Assembly (NCBI GenBank): GCA_027484055.1
Contig: JAIXQH010000051.1
Span: 1-64,000, forward strand
Source of the DNA: Verrucomicrobiaceae bacterium
GTDB lineage: Bacteria; Verrucomicrobiota; Verrucomicrobiia; Verrucomicrobiales; Akkermansiaceae
Length of the DNA stretch: 64,000 nucleotides
Direction of reading: 5' to 3'
This document shows positions 10,714 through 20,725 of the stretch, piece after piece. The notes under the pieces are model-generated. The model was not told the DNA's origin, did not search any database, and saw only the letters and a list, made by a program, of their open reading frames with translations. How positions within the stretch are numbered: position 1 is the stretch's first letter; each line of letters starts with the position of its first letter. The translations under genes and the position numbers were made by a program.

Positions 10714-13275
10714 ATGTGTCAAACAGCAGAAAACATTCATGGAGCAGTCCTCAGTCTCACTGGCAGCACTGACTTCATGCAGGCTGTTTCTGGTATATCA
10801 GACATGGGATTTCATTCACTAATGGACAGAGCTGTTACACAGTGGGAACAAATCAGCAATGCCGTAAAGCAATCCGAATTTGAGGTTCTACCAATCGGCC
10901 CTATCGCCGAGGCTGCCTCCTTGTCTTGGCCGAGTACCCGCTACAACGATCCTGTCGGAAGATTTCTTGACTTCGAGAGTCCACGACGCCTCCTGAACGA
11001 ACGGGGAATGGGCAAGCTCAAAGTCCGCACTCTACTGTCAGTCTTAATCGGTTTGGCCGATCTAATTGACAATGAAGGCCACGAGGCTGGGATAGCGCGA
11101 AGCGCACCATCCCAGCGGGCGATTGTCATTCCCGCAGACCCGATCGCACGGGTTGAAATGTTTTGGTCAAGAATTCGAGAAAAAATAGGAGCGTCCGAGA
11201 TGGCCGGGGAAAAGCTCAGCACTCTCGCTCGTCGGTGGGGGTTTCCCTGGCCAAACAGAAGCCATGTGGAATATAGTCTCGGGGATGTCTTAGGAATGGA
11301 TTCCCTAGCTCAGTTCGTGACGATAAGTCGAGGAATCGGAAAGTTGAAAAAGCCTTTGATCGCCACCATCATCTGGCGAGCTTGGACCGAAGTGGAACCT
11401 GATGGCCCGGCCGGGCCTCCCAAATCAGGAATTGAAGTTGCAAAAGCCGAATTCGAAGCATTGGTCGAGCATGCGGACGTTCTGGAGATTATCCAAAAAT
11501 GCCTTGATCTCGCAGGATTGAGCGAGCGCCAGCGCTCCATTTTGGAGCGTCGTTACGGGCTCATGGATGGAACGCCTATGACTCTTGAAGAAGTTGGACA
11601 AACCGATTTGGTCACACGTGAGCGCATCCGCCAGGTTCAGCAACACGCAGAAAAAAAGATTGTGGAGAACCAGACAAGCAGCGGGTTCCTGCGACTTGCG
11701 CTGAACAAGGAACTCCCTGAAGTGCTGCAACATCTTGAGAAACACAGTGGTTCACCTCTTCTCAAGAGTGATGGAGAGTGGCATCGGAATCTGATTCCGC
11801 CGCATTGCTTCCTGATTGAAGTCATCCACGGAGATGTCCGCCAACTACTCGATCAGCTGGTTGCCGATGGCACGATTCAAAAAACGTCGGCTGGATGGTG
11901 GTTGGGGAGCAAGCTCTCGGCTGATTGCGCGGCCTTGGCAGAATGGGTGCGGGAACGCCTCATCGCTGAGAAGCGGCCTTTGTCATTGGCGGTTCTCACA
12001 GAGGGGAAAGGAGTGGAGATCGAACAATTAGCGGATACTGTATTATCGGTAGGTCTTCGAATAGAAATGGGCTACGTTTTCCAGGGTCGAGTCATGGCGC
12101 CTGAGAGACGTTGCCTTTTCGCCCTCAGAGTTGCCTCCGAGACCAAGAGATGGCTTTGGCCGGAGCTCGAGTTCTATCAAGCGGCAATGGCCAAGAACGC
12201 GATTGAAGCGGGTAGCATGCGCTTGTTGATGCGTGACGCCGAGTGCATTCCCGGCGTCGCGTTCGATATTCCCGGTCCATTTGTGATCATTAACCCATGT
12301 GCGGCAGAAAACTCCGGTTTTCCGACCCAGTTGACCAGTGGACTTCCAGAGATTGATCTGGAAGAAGGAGATGAGAACGAAGACCAAGAGGCCGCCGAGA
12401 ACACCTGGGAACAATACCAAGGCGTAACTATTGCAAGCCAACTTGAAGAGCTGATGAGTCGCCACCGAATCCTCAAGTATGAGACGCTTGAGAACTATTT
12501 CTGTGAGGCGAGAATTGCGCCTCCTGGGAGCCTTGGTCCGACGCTGCTCTCGAAGCCACAGTTTGTTCGATACGCTCCGGCATATTGGGGCTTGAGGGGC
12601 TTGCTGCTTGGAGACGCTGATGTGAAGCAGTTGTGCAGTGAAGAAAATCTTATCCGCTACGTTAGATCGAAACGACTGGGAGGAATTTCCGAGCTTTTCC
12701 CATTTTGGAGTCCTGAGATGGAATACCGGTGGTGTCGATGGGCGGAAAGTCATTCAAATGCAGATCTTTTCCATTCCCTACTAGCGGTTTGCGAACCTGA
12801 AAATTGGTCTCTTCCGAAGGCCATTCAGATACAGTGGGAGGGGAAGAAGAACAAGTTAGGAATCAACCGATTACCAGCGGTCCAAGGGAACCTGGACATG
12901 GGCTACATTGATTTTGATGAAATTTACGGGCTTGTTCACCTTGCGAGCCAGCGTGGCAGTATCGGGCCGGCGACGATTCCGCACCTTTACGGTTTACGAG
13001 ATGCGGATCGGAAGGCCCTGGGAACGATGGCCCTGCTAGGCGCTCTCGGAATTCTCGATCCGAGAGACGATCTGGACTCGCCCTGGATCGCAGGCACTAG
13101 GGTGGATGAGTGGCTTCGACTTATGTCAGAACTCCACTATCGCGACCCGATGAACGTTGGAGCCCGTTGGAGAGAGGTCCTCGACAGCAGCATTGAGACG
13201 CTGGACCCGACTGAATCGTTCGGGTGGTTTACCGGTGAGGAGCTCAAGGAAAGTTTCTGCCGTTGGAAAGCGTAA
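10714..13275 (+). CDS. Large protein with sigma-70 region 4-like helix-turn-helix, Dnd-island associated
   Basis: 853 residues. A sigma-region-4-like segment is visible at about residues 269-316 (LSERQRSILERRYGL, then TLEEVGQ and VTRERIRQVQQHAEKKI), the motif that normally reads the -35 box. Two earlier segments resemble helix-hairpin-helix turns of the RNA polymerase alpha C-terminal domain (LLNERGMGKLKVRTLL near 92, and ISRGIGKLKKPLI near 205). The remaining ~530 residues are unrecognised, with an acidic patch near 550. It heads the plus-strand operon of phosphorothioation-linked genes. The start at 10714 lacks a clear ribosome site; the next in-frame ATG lies about 20 codons later. It may regulate or recognise DNA; its function is not known to me. 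Confidence 0.75.
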   Translation: MCQTAENIHGAVLSLTGSTDFMQAVSGISDMGFHSLMDRAVTQWEQISNAVKQSEFEVLPIGPIAEAASLSWPSTRYNDPVGRFLDFESPRRLLNERGMGKLKVRTLLSVLIGLADLIDNEGHEAGIARSAPSQRAIVIPADPIARVEMFWSRIREKIGASEMAGEKLSTLARRWGFPWPNRSHVEYSLGDVLGMDSLAQFVTISRGIGKLKKPLIATIIWRAWTEVEPDGPAGPPKSGIEVAKAEFEALVEHADVLEIIQKCLDLAGLSERQRSILERRYGLMDGTPMTLEEVGQTDLVTRERIRQVQQHAEKKIVENQTSSGFLRLALNKELPEVLQHLEKHSGSPLLKSDGEWHRNLIPPHCFLIEVIHGDVRQLLDQLVADGTIQKTSAGWWLGSKLSADCAALAEWVRERLIAEKRPLSLAVLTEGKGVEIEQLADTVLSVGLRIEMGYVFQGRVMAPERRCLFALRVASETKRWLWPELEFYQAAMAKNAIEAGSMRLLMRDAECIPGVAFDIPGPFVIINPCAAENSGFPTQLTSGLPEIDLEEGDENEDQEAAENTWEQYQGVTIASQLEELMSRHRILKYETLENYFCEARIAPPGSLGPTLLSKPQFVRYAPAYWGLRGLLLGDADVKQLCSEENLIRYVRSKRLGGISELFPFWSPEMEYRWCRWAESHSNADLFHSLLAVCEPENWSLPKAIQIQWEGKKNKLGINRLPAVQGNLDMGYIDFDEIYGLVHLASQRGSIGPATIPHLYGLRDADRKALGTMALLGALGILDPRDDLDSPWIAGTRVDEWLRLMSELHYRDPMNVGARWREVLDSSIETLDPTESFGWFTGEELKESFCRWKA

Positions 13276-13476
13276 CAAAGTGGCATTCCATTTAGTCATC
13301 CAACTTTCTGAGAGCAGTGTTCTCGCATTGGGGCGGACTGAGCCACTTTCCCGTCGGAGCCCGGATTTCCGGCTTGTCGTCGAATCCTGCGAACAACACG
13401 ATCAAGGCCGTAGATCGGCACTGGGTCGCCAGCTCACTAAAAAAAAGCACTCGGATCCTGAAGCGAAAGTCATTTT

Positions 13477-13680
13477 ATGCCGAGAGAAGAGGTCATCAAC
13501 GCGATCAAGAGCGAGATTGAATCGAGAAACCTGCCTCAGGAGGCATGTGACCGGATTCTCGCGTTCATCAAACAAGCCGAAAGTAGCGAGTTCCCGAATC
13601 GGGACCGCGAGGAACAGCTCGCCCTTATTCTTGAGGCATTGCCGTCTCTTGAGGTGGAGCAGGAGGATTCAAGGATATGA
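13477..13680 (+). CDS. Small DNA-modification-system-associated protein (67 aa)
   Basis: 67 residues, acidic and predicted all-helical (EEVINAIKSEIESRNLPQEA is the first helix region). Its stop overlaps the start of the following ATPase gene as ATGA (13677-13680), indicating translational coupling. Small helical proteins placed directly before SMC-like ATPases recur in phosphorothioation loci, and this island has a second example at 18441. It probably acts as a subunit or stabiliser of the downstream ATPase; this is inferred from position. Confidence 0.75.
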   Translation: MPREEVINAIKSEIESRNLPQEACDRILAFIKQAESSEFPNRDREEQLALILEALPSLEVEQEDSRI

Positions 13681-15644
13681 AAATCGAGTTGCTGGGGTGG
13701 AAAGCGGAGGGGCTCCGGGCTCCGGATATTGAGGTGAATCTTGAGAAGAACGACGGCTCTGTCGCCCGGGTCTCACTCTTGCAAATGCCAAATGGGACTG
13801 GCAAGACCACGACTCTGAACTGCCTCAGAGCTGCGATGGATGGCAGCGCCGAAAGCTGGCCCGAAGATAGGGTCAAATCCTACCGGGAGATCAATGGCTC
13901 GCGTGACCAGGGTTTGTTTGTCGCGACCCTCAGGGTACATGACACGCAGAAGATCATCGTGGAGATGACCTTCCATTTCAACGAAGGAGTGGTTACCTAC
14001 AAGACAACCGTTGGGAGTAAGACAGAGGACAACTACTCACCTCCGCCAGAAGTTCGGAGATACCTGGATCCGAGGTTCAGCAAGCTGCTGTTCTTTGACG
14101 GAGAAATGGCGAACAATCTGATTGATGGCAAGGGCACGACAAGCGCAAGCCAGATCATCGATACTTTTTACGGACTCTACCATTTATCCGAACTCAAGGA
14201 GAATGCACGGCTTAGTTATGAGCTCCATGAGAAGCGGGCCGGGGCAAAAGGAGCGGCGCAACTGACGAAGCTGATCGGCAGGCGGAATTCGCTGAGAGAG
14301 AAAAGCCAGCAACTGAAACATCAAGCAGAGACTCAAGAAGCCCGCCTCGTGGTATTGCGGCATGAGTCCGCTCGGATTAACGTTGAACTTGAAGAACATT
14401 TGCTGAAATCGGGTCAGTTCCGGGAGGAAGAGATCCGGGTACAGGAAGAGCGAGATCAGGCGTCATCTCGCCTTGAGGGAGCCTTCCACCAAGTTGACCT
14501 GATCTTTCCCGATCCCTTCGCAATCTGGCCACCGCTCGCGGCCGAGGTGCATGACCTGGTGGAGAGCCTGGACAGGCTCAAGCTGACGGCGCAGTCCTCT
14601 CGATTGTTTCTCGAAGACCTCGTTCATGAGTCCGTATGCGTGTGCGATCGCACGATGGACTCCGCCGCACGCACTTCCATTCTAAAGAGGGCGGATCAGA
14701 CTCTTGAGGATGCCGTGAATGCATACCTCAAATCACTTAAAAGGCAAATTCAACCCTATGCCAAGGAGAGTCCTTCTGTCTTTGGAGAAGCGGTGGATAG
14801 GATTGTAGCTGCCGACGATGATCTCAGCAAGGCCGGGAATGCGCTTGAAAACATTCGGGTACGGGCAGCAGCAACAGGCGATGAGGAGGTTGGAAAGAAA
14901 AAGGATCAACTGGAAAAAATTCAGGAAGAGATCGATGCGCTTGAAAGCTCGGTTGAAACGGCCCGCCGATTCACGAAGACCGGCGATGACGAACACTGCG
15001 GGTGCATCGATTATTTTGAGAAGCGCCTGAAAGAAGCGGAAAATGAGCTGGCACGCCTCAGCGGGACACGCGACCTGAAGCACCGGACGGATACGCTGAT
15101 CCAGGTAATTGACGCAGCCTACAAGCAGGCACATGCGCTATTAAAAGACGACGTCGTTAGACGCGCGAACGAGCGACTTTTGCAAATCCTCCGATATAAT
15201 CCCGTGCAGATCAGAGACATTGGCGAGTCTGTCCAACTCGAAGGGCGCGGGGGTGCCAGCGTGGGACAGACTCTCGCGGTCGGATATGTTTTCCTTGCCG
15301 GGCTATTGTATGAAGGAGGAAATCAATTTCCGTTGGTGGTTGATAGTCCGGTTGGCTCACTGGACGACGAGGCGAGAAAGGAGTTGGGCGGACTGATTCC
15401 CATCCTCGTCAAACAAATGGTGGGGTTTGTGATCGCGACGGAAAGAAAATGGTTCGTTGATCCTTTGGCGGACGCATCCGACGGAGACCTGCTCTATCTA
15501 ACCCATCTTCGGATCAACGAATACACCAAGGAGATCATTGCCGACTTGAAGGGAAACAAGCGGTCCAGTTCCGACAACGGCATTCTTTTGGAGGGGCGCG
15601 ATGCCTTCATGGCCCTCGGCGAAGGGGTGGAAGAAACAACCTGA
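13677..15644 (+). CDS. SMC/Rad50-like ATPase of the Dnd island (DndD-like)
   Basis: 655 residues. Walker A is MPNGTGKTTTL at about residue 37; the Q-loop-like region FFDGEMANNL is near 137. Long heptad-rich coiled coils occupy roughly residues 190-260 and 385-490, around a Cys-containing hinge (VCVCDRT near 320, HCGCIDY near 440). The C-terminal half-domain has an ABC signature-like VGQTLAVGYVFLAG and a Walker B/D-loop VVDSPVGSLDDEAR. It is distinct from the DndD that sits in dndBCDE. It is coupled to the 67-residue protein upstream and overlaps the next gene by 44 bases. It probably works in PT-dependent restriction, not modification. Confidence 0.85.
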   Translation: MKIELLGWKAEGLRAPDIEVNLEKNDGSVARVSLLQMPNGTGKTTTLNCLRAAMDGSAESWPEDRVKSYREINGSRDQGLFVATLRVHDTQKIIVEMTFHFNEGVVTYKTTVGSKTEDNYSPPPEVRRYLDPRFSKLLFFDGEMANNLIDGKGTTSASQIIDTFYGLYHLSELKENARLSYELHEKRAGAKGAAQLTKLIGRRNSLREKSQQLKHQAETQEARLVVLRHESARINVELEEHLLKSGQFREEEIRVQEERDQASSRLEGAFHQVDLIFPDPFAIWPPLAAEVHDLVESLDRLKLTAQSSRLFLEDLVHESVCVCDRTMDSAARTSILKRADQTLEDAVNAYLKSLKRQIQPYAKESPSVFGEAVDRIVAADDDLSKAGNALENIRVRAAATGDEEVGKKKDQLEKIQEEIDALESSVETARRFTKTGDDEHCGCIDYFEKRLKEAENELARLSGTRDLKHRTDTLIQVIDAAYKQAHALLKDDVVRRANERLLQILRYNPVQIRDIGESVQLEGRGGASVGQTLAVGYVFLAGLLYEGGNQFPLVVDSPVGSLDDEARKELGGLIPILVKQMVGFVIATERKWFVDPLADASDGDLLYLTHLRINEYTKEIIADLKGNKRSSSDNGILLEGRDAFMALGEGVEETT

Positions 15645-16131
15645 ACTCACCAATCAACAGATGGCATTCAAGCTACACAAGGAATCGAGGGATTGGTTCA
15701 AGAAGATCTTCGGAAATAGCCCGTTTGGGACGATGTTCGACCTCTATCAAGCATGTCTGATTCTCGGACTGGCTGCTGAACGTTGCGAACCCGATGAGAG
15801 TTCGATGACAGAGTTCATTGACGAATTCATCCAGCGCTACCGGCCTTATCAAACGACCATCATCGGCAGTATGATTTCGGTGGTCCTGAAACGAAAGGGC
15901 ATTTCCTACTCTGACCGTGAAGCGGTCGCAAAAGAAATCAGTCGGTTAGTGAATGGGGATAGTGCAAGCGGGGATCTCACTGTGGAAGGATTTCGTGAGC
16001 TCAATGGTTATGCGCTTGGCGGATTCAACTTGTTGAGGGAGAGCTTCAACTCTCCTCCCCAGCACCCGGCTTCATTCCTTGCAAAATATCGGAAGATCCT
16101 TGATGAGACGACACTTGGGCTCCAAATCTAA
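15601..16131 (+). CDS. Helical protein of unknown function in the Dnd island
   Basis: 176 residues, predicted mainly helical. The start at 15601 is supported by GGAGG six bases upstream, and it overlaps the end of the ATPase gene by 44 bases. A segment beginning FKLHKESRDWFKKIFGNSPF, followed by a hydrophobic helix, is loosely reminiscent of the DndE N-terminus (RLSKxxxDxLxxIxxxTGI). That resemblance is too weak for a firm call, and a bona fide DndE is encoded at 21991. Tight packing between an SMC-like ATPase and a restriction helicase suggests it is a subunit of that machine. Confidence 0.75.
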   Translation: MPSWPSAKGWKKQPELTNQQMAFKLHKESRDWFKKIFGNSPFGTMFDLYQACLILGLAAERCEPDESSMTEFIDEFIQRYRPYQTTIIGSMISVVLKRKGISYSDREAVAKEISRLVNGDSASGDLTVEGFRELNGYALGGFNLLRESFNSPPQHPASFLAKYRKILDETTLGLQI

Positions 16132-16216
16132 ACATCGTGGTCTCAGGCAGAATCCCATCGACACGAAAGATTGCCCGGCTTGATCAGCTTTCGGGGTGGA
16201 GGAAGGAGCTTACGCC

Positions 16217-18346
16217 GTGAAAGGTCTCCGTTCGCTACCTTTGGAGATCAGCTATCGCAGTGGTAGGAACGACCTGGTTGGTGACTTCTTGATACCATGT
16301 CTCGAAGAGTCCGTCCTTTACCGCCGGGCAGCTGGCTATTTCAGCAGTCATGGCCTCGCATTGGCCGCGCGTGGGGTGGCCAAGCTGATTGCCCAAGGGG
16401 GCGAAATGAGGCTGGTGGTATCGCCCTGCCTTCAGCCGGATGATGTTGAAGCCCTGCAAAAGGCGATGGACCAGCCCGCCAACCTGTTGCGGGCGATTTC
16501 AGCGCGATACCTGGAAGACGTTGAGGATGCCATTATGAAGGATCGCCTCAATGCCCTCGCTTGGCTTGCGGCTGCGGGACACCTCAAGATCAAACTCGCT
16601 CTCCCGGTGGATTCCAACGGCGTGGTCAAAAGAGGAATTTACCATGAGAAGGTCGGAATCCTCACCGATCACGAAGCGGAGCACGTCGCGTTCACTGGAT
16701 CCGCAAACGAAACGGCCGGCGGCTTGCTTGAGAACTTCGAGAGCATCGACGTTTACCGCTCTTGGAATGATCCCGACGGTCGCATTGGCGAGAAGATCGC
16801 GAACTTTGAGGCCATGTGGGCGAACGCGACCCCCGGTCTCCGCACGATTGATTTTTCGGAGGCAGGTCGGGAGTTGTTGGAAGCCTTCCGCGATCCCGAT
16901 AATCCGCCCTCGGGGTTTCACCACCCGGGATTGAAAGAAGAGGCCAAGCGGGAATTCTTCCGCCCACCGCCAGGTTTCAAGCTGCGTGAATACCAGGGTG
17001 ACGCCATCCGGGCATGGAGCCAGAACGGCGGGCAGGGTATTCTCGCAATGGCCACCGGCACCGGAAAGACGGTTACCGCCCTCTATCTCGCAAGCAAAGT
17101 AGCCGAGAAGAACATGCCGATGGTCCTCATCGTGGTTTGTCCTTTTCTCAATCTTTGCAAGCAGTGGATGCGCGAAATGGCCTCCTTCGGACTCCGGCCG
17201 CTGGCCTGCTACGAAGGCAAGGACCGCTGGCAACCCAAATTCGAGGACGGCTACCAGCGCCTTTCACTGGGCCTGTCATCGGTTCACGCGATCGTCACCA
17301 CCAATGCAACTTTCCAGAGCGAGGCATTTCAGTCCTACCTGCGCCCTCATGTGGCTGGGGTGCCGCGGCAACACCACTTGATCATCGCCGACGAAGTCCA
17401 CAATCTCGGGGCCAAGGCAGTCAGCGAGATTCTGCCGCAGGGGATCAAGCTCCGGCTCGGACTTTCTGCCACTCCCGAGCGGCACCTCGACCCGGAAGGG
17501 ACCTCTGCGGTGCTCTCGTATTTCGGCGACGTGATCTACGAGTTCGGCATCCAACAGGCCATCGCCGAGGGTCGGTTATGCCGCTACCGTTACCATCCGT
17601 TGCTCGTGAACCTGACAGAGGACGAGGCTGCGGCTTATGCGGAGATCACTGCCAAGCTTGGTCCGTTGCTCGCGGGAAGTGAGAAGAATCCGGAGCTCGG
17701 CCAAACGGCCATGAATCTCCTGATCAAGCGAGCCAGGCTGCTGGGCAGCGCTGAAAACAAGATCGAAGTGCTCGACCAGTTGCTCAGGACACTCCCGGAA
17801 AAGCCCACCAAAGCCATTTTCTATTGTGGCGACGGCAGCACGACGGACAAGGTGACGGATGAGGAAGTCCGCCAGATCCAGGCGGTCTCCCGGCTGCTGG
17901 GGGAGCGCCACGGTCTAAGAGTTAGGAACTTCACCTATCGGGAATCCCCTGCGGAACGGGAGGAAATCCTACGCGATTTATCCAGTGGTTTCCTTGACGG
18001 GGTGGTCGCGATTCGTTGTCTTGACGAAGGAATCGACCTTCCGGATCTACGCATGGGCTTTCTTCTCGCCAGTTCCACCAACCCTCGCCAGTTCGTTCAG
18101 CGACGGGGACGCCTCCTCCGCAACGCACCAGGCAAGAAATTCGCGGAAATCTACGACTTCGTCATCGCGCCGCCGGATCTGGGAGGAGATGTCGATGATG
18201 CTGCTTTCAACATGGAGCGTTCCCTCCTCAAGCGGGAGCTGAAACGCATCGAAGAGTTTTGCAATACCGCCGAGAACGGCCCCGAGGCACAGAGTCAGCT
18301 GCAAGACATTCGGAATACCTTCAATTTCCTCGGAGACCCTCATTGA
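16217..18346 (+). CDS. DNA phosphorothioation system restriction enzyme (PLD-like nuclease + SF2 helicase)
   Basis: 709 residues from GTG 16217, preferred over GTG 16196 because GAAGGAG lies eight bases upstream. An N-terminal phospholipase-D-like domain has YHEK...GSAN (about residues 141-165). A superfamily 2 helicase follows: MATGTGKTVTA (near 279), IIADEVH (near 391), LGLSATPER, and motif VI QFVQRRGRLLR. This architecture is that of the family named DNA phosphorothioation system restriction enzyme, which co-occurs with dnd genes and is thought to attack DNA lacking the PT mark. It presumably acts with the adjacent SMC-like ATPases. Confidence 0.88.
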   Translation: MKGLRSLPLEISYRSGRNDLVGDFLIPCLEESVLYRRAAGYFSSHGLALAARGVAKLIAQGGEMRLVVSPCLQPDDVEALQKAMDQPANLLRAISARYLEDVEDAIMKDRLNALAWLAAAGHLKIKLALPVDSNGVVKRGIYHEKVGILTDHEAEHVAFTGSANETAGGLLENFESIDVYRSWNDPDGRIGEKIANFEAMWANATPGLRTIDFSEAGRELLEAFRDPDNPPSGFHHPGLKEEAKREFFRPPPGFKLREYQGDAIRAWSQNGGQGILAMATGTGKTVTALYLASKVAEKNMPMVLIVVCPFLNLCKQWMREMASFGLRPLACYEGKDRWQPKFEDGYQRLSLGLSSVHAIVTTNATFQSEAFQSYLRPHVAGVPRQHHLIIADEVHNLGAKAVSEILPQGIKLRLGLSATPERHLDPEGTSAVLSYFGDVIYEFGIQQAIAEGRLCRYRYHPLLVNLTEDEAAAYAEITAKLGPLLAGSEKNPELGQTAMNLLIKRARLLGSAENKIEVLDQLLRTLPEKPTKAIFYCGDGSTTDKVTDEEVRQIQAVSRLLGERHGLRVRNFTYRESPAEREEILRDLSSGFLDGVVAIRCLDEGIDLPDLRMGFLLASSTNPRQFVQRRGRLLRNAPGKKFAEIYDFVIAPPDLGGDVDDAAFNMERSLLKRELKRIEEFCNTAENGPEAQSQLQDIRNTFNFLGDPH

Positions 18347-18440
18347 TGCAAATTCCTGTAAATTCTATCCAAACCTCAGGGCCACGAGCCGGCGACACTG
18401 ACGTCTCTGCAACCGGATCCGAAATCGGAATGATCTAACC

Positions 18441-18626
18441 ATGTCCAACGAAACCAAACCACCCGCGAAGGCGACCCGCGCCCAGATGATCTTCAAGGAA
18501 TCCCCTGATGACTTGAAAAAGCTGATCAAGGACATCCTGGAGGAGGAACGGAAGGTGATGCACAAGCTGCGCCGGCCGAACATCCATCAAACCATTTATG
18601 ACCAAGTCAAACGCCTGATCCGATGA
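18441..18626 (+). CDS. Small basic helical protein (61 aa) coupled to a DndD-like ATPase
   Basis: 61 residues. The N-terminus is Lys/Thr/Pro-rich and the rest is a charged amphipathic helix (KKLIKDILEEERKVMHKLRR). Its stop overlaps the start of the next ATPase gene (ATGA at 18623-18626). This repeats the arrangement at 13477-13680, where another small protein is coupled to another SMC-like ATPase. No Shine-Dalgarno sequence is obvious. It is probably an accessory subunit of the ATPase; no domain is recognised. Confidence 0.7.
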   Translation: MSNETKPPAKATRAQMIFKESPDDLKKLIKDILEEERKVMHKLRRPNIHQTIYDQVKRLIR

Positions 18627-20725
18627 TCCTCGAACGAATTGTATTTGAAAACTTCCGGCAGTTCAAAGGCCGGCAGGAATTGGTGCTCTCGGATGTCCGG
18701 GAGCGGAACATCACCATCGTCCATGCGGAGAACGGTTTCGGTAAGACCACGATCCTCAAAGGACTGCTCTGGGTACTATATGGTCGGGACGGCCTGATGG
18801 GAACGGACGGGCTGGCGGACGACTTCGAGAAGCCGGACCGGCTCCTCAATGAAGGTGTGGCCGCACAGGCCAGCGATCCGAACAAGGTCGCCGCATCCAT
18901 CGAGCTGACCTTCAAGCACGAGGGAGACCGGCACATCCTGAGACGATCGCTTTCGCTCGCCCAGCAGCGGCTGGATCCGAAAAAGACGGAGCTGACCTTG
19001 GAAGTGATGCGGGACGGGCAGACCTTCCGCCAGGACAACCCTCAGCAGAGGGTCCAGTCCATTATTCCGGATGGAATCCGCAAGCTGCTGTTTTTTAATG
19101 GCGAGCGGATCAACTATCTGGCGATGGAGCGCAGCAGTGCGGAAGTGTCGGCGGCGATCCGTCAGATGCTCGGCCTGCAGCTACTGGAAACAACGATTGC
19201 CGATCTCCACCACGGAAACGTGAAGGGCAAGCTCCGGGCGGACCTCCGGGCGCAGCCGACGACCGAAGAGAAGCGCGCCCTGCTCGACCAACGTGAGGCT
19301 GCCGAGACCATGTTGGCAGATCACAAGGAGTCGATTCAGCAGACCCGCAAGAACCTGGTGGCCCTGAATGAGCAGGTGGCGGTGATTGATGCCAAGCTCT
19401 CCGCCAACCAAAGGGCTCATGAGCTTCAGGCCAAACGGAATCGGCTGAACAAGGAGCTCGAAGAGATCCAGGCCCGCAAGGATGAGACATCCAAGAAATT
19501 GGCCAAGTTGATCGCGGAGGACGGCTACATGCTGTTCACGTCCGATTTGGTGAAACGCGGACAGGAGATCATCGGACGACTTCGGGCTGAGGGGAAGATC
19601 CCGGCACGGGTGCTGAACACCTTCCTCGCCGACCTGCTCCACAGCGAGGCCTGCATTTGCAAACGCTGCCTGGCACCCGGGACTCCGGAGCGCGAAGCGG
19701 TCGAGGCCCTGATGACCATCGCCGGCGACGCCGACTTCAACAATGCGGTTGGTGCGCTCGATCACGCCATTGGAGTGCTGGAAGAGGGTGCCCGCAAGAC
19801 CGAGGAGCAAATCCGCGATCTGAACGTCGAGCGTCTCGAACTCGCTCGCGAGATCAGTGAACGGGAAGAACAGCTTGAGGAGATCCACCAGCAGATCAGC
19901 GGCAAGAACGATGACGAGGCCAAGGATCTTGAGGCGAAACGCACCAGACTCCTCTTGGATCGCGACAGTCAGAATGCCGAGCTCGGACGGCTCGAAGGAA
20001 AGATTGAAGTCTGCCAGGAGAAAATCAACCGCCTCGGTGACCAGATCCGGCAGATGGAGGAGAAGGACGCCAGTGCCGATCTCGCCCAGCGACGGGTCAG
20101 CGCGGTGGAGGATTGTGCGGCCGTTCTCCAGAGGATTCTCGAAGCCGAGACCGAGGATCTCCGCCCCCTGCTCAATGAGGAGATCTCGAAACACTTCCGC
20201 AAGATCATGGACCGCGACTTCTGGCCGGAACTTGCGGATGATTTCACCCTCCGTGTCCGCAAGCGGGTGGCGGGTGCCATTGTAAACAGTCAGGATGCCG
20301 AGATCGACGCCGCCCTGAGCACCGGCCAACGCACGGTCACCTCCCTGGTCTTCATTGCCAGCCTGGTCGCCCTTGCCAACCGTCGCGCGGAAATCCCCAC
20401 CATCGTTCGAGGCCTTTCCGGATCGGCTTACCCGATCGCGATCGATTCGCCATTCGGCTCACTGAGTATGTTCCGCAAAGACGTGGCCCGCTACATCCCG
20501 GAACTCGCTCCACAGGTCCTGCTCCTGGTCAGCCCGACCCAATACGACGGCGATGTGGACGAGGCTCTTGAGTCGGTGGGCCGGGTTGGTAAACGCTACT
20601 TCCTCACCTTCACCGGGCCAACCATTCCGGATCGGGCGAACCCGGAACTCGTCGTCGGCGGCCAGAAAATCCAACAATACTTCCCCTCCAGCGAAGAGGA
20701 ATTCACCCAAATCTGCGAGCTATGA
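18623..20725 (+). CDS. DndD/Rad50-like SMC ATPase with zinc-hook-like motif
   Basis: 700 residues. Walker A is HAENGFGKTTIL (about residues 34-45), with FFNGERINYLAMERSS as the Q-loop neighbourhood. Extended coiled coils flank a CICKRC motif near residues 343-348, a zinc-hook-like CxxC. The C-terminal lobe has a TGQRTVTSLVFIASL signature region and the Walker B strand AIDSPFGSLS. The start of the protein (MILERIVFENFRQFKG) matches the DndD family. It is the second of four ATPases of SMC type in the island. It is coupled at both ends: ATGA overlaps with the 61-residue gene and with the 148-residue gene that follows. Confidence 0.88.
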   Translation: MILERIVFENFRQFKGRQELVLSDVRERNITIVHAENGFGKTTILKGLLWVLYGRDGLMGTDGLADDFEKPDRLLNEGVAAQASDPNKVAASIELTFKHEGDRHILRRSLSLAQQRLDPKKTELTLEVMRDGQTFRQDNPQQRVQSIIPDGIRKLLFFNGERINYLAMERSSAEVSAAIRQMLGLQLLETTIADLHHGNVKGKLRADLRAQPTTEEKRALLDQREAAETMLADHKESIQQTRKNLVALNEQVAVIDAKLSANQRAHELQAKRNRLNKELEEIQARKDETSKKLAKLIAEDGYMLFTSDLVKRGQEIIGRLRAEGKIPARVLNTFLADLLHSEACICKRCLAPGTPEREAVEALMTIAGDADFNNAVGALDHAIGVLEEGARKTEEQIRDLNVERLELAREISEREEQLEEIHQQISGKNDDEAKDLEAKRTRLLLDRDSQNAELGRLEGKIEVCQEKINRLGDQIRQMEEKDASADLAQRRVSAVEDCAAVLQRILEAETEDLRPLLNEEISKHFRKIMDRDFWPELADDFTLRVRKRVAGAIVNSQDAEIDAALSTGQRTVTSLVFIASLVALANRRAEIPTIVRGLSGSAYPIAIDSPFGSLSMFRKDVARYIPELAPQVLLLVSPTQYDGDVDEALESVGRVGKRYFLTFTGPTIPDRANPELVVGGQKIQQYFPSSEEEFTQICEL

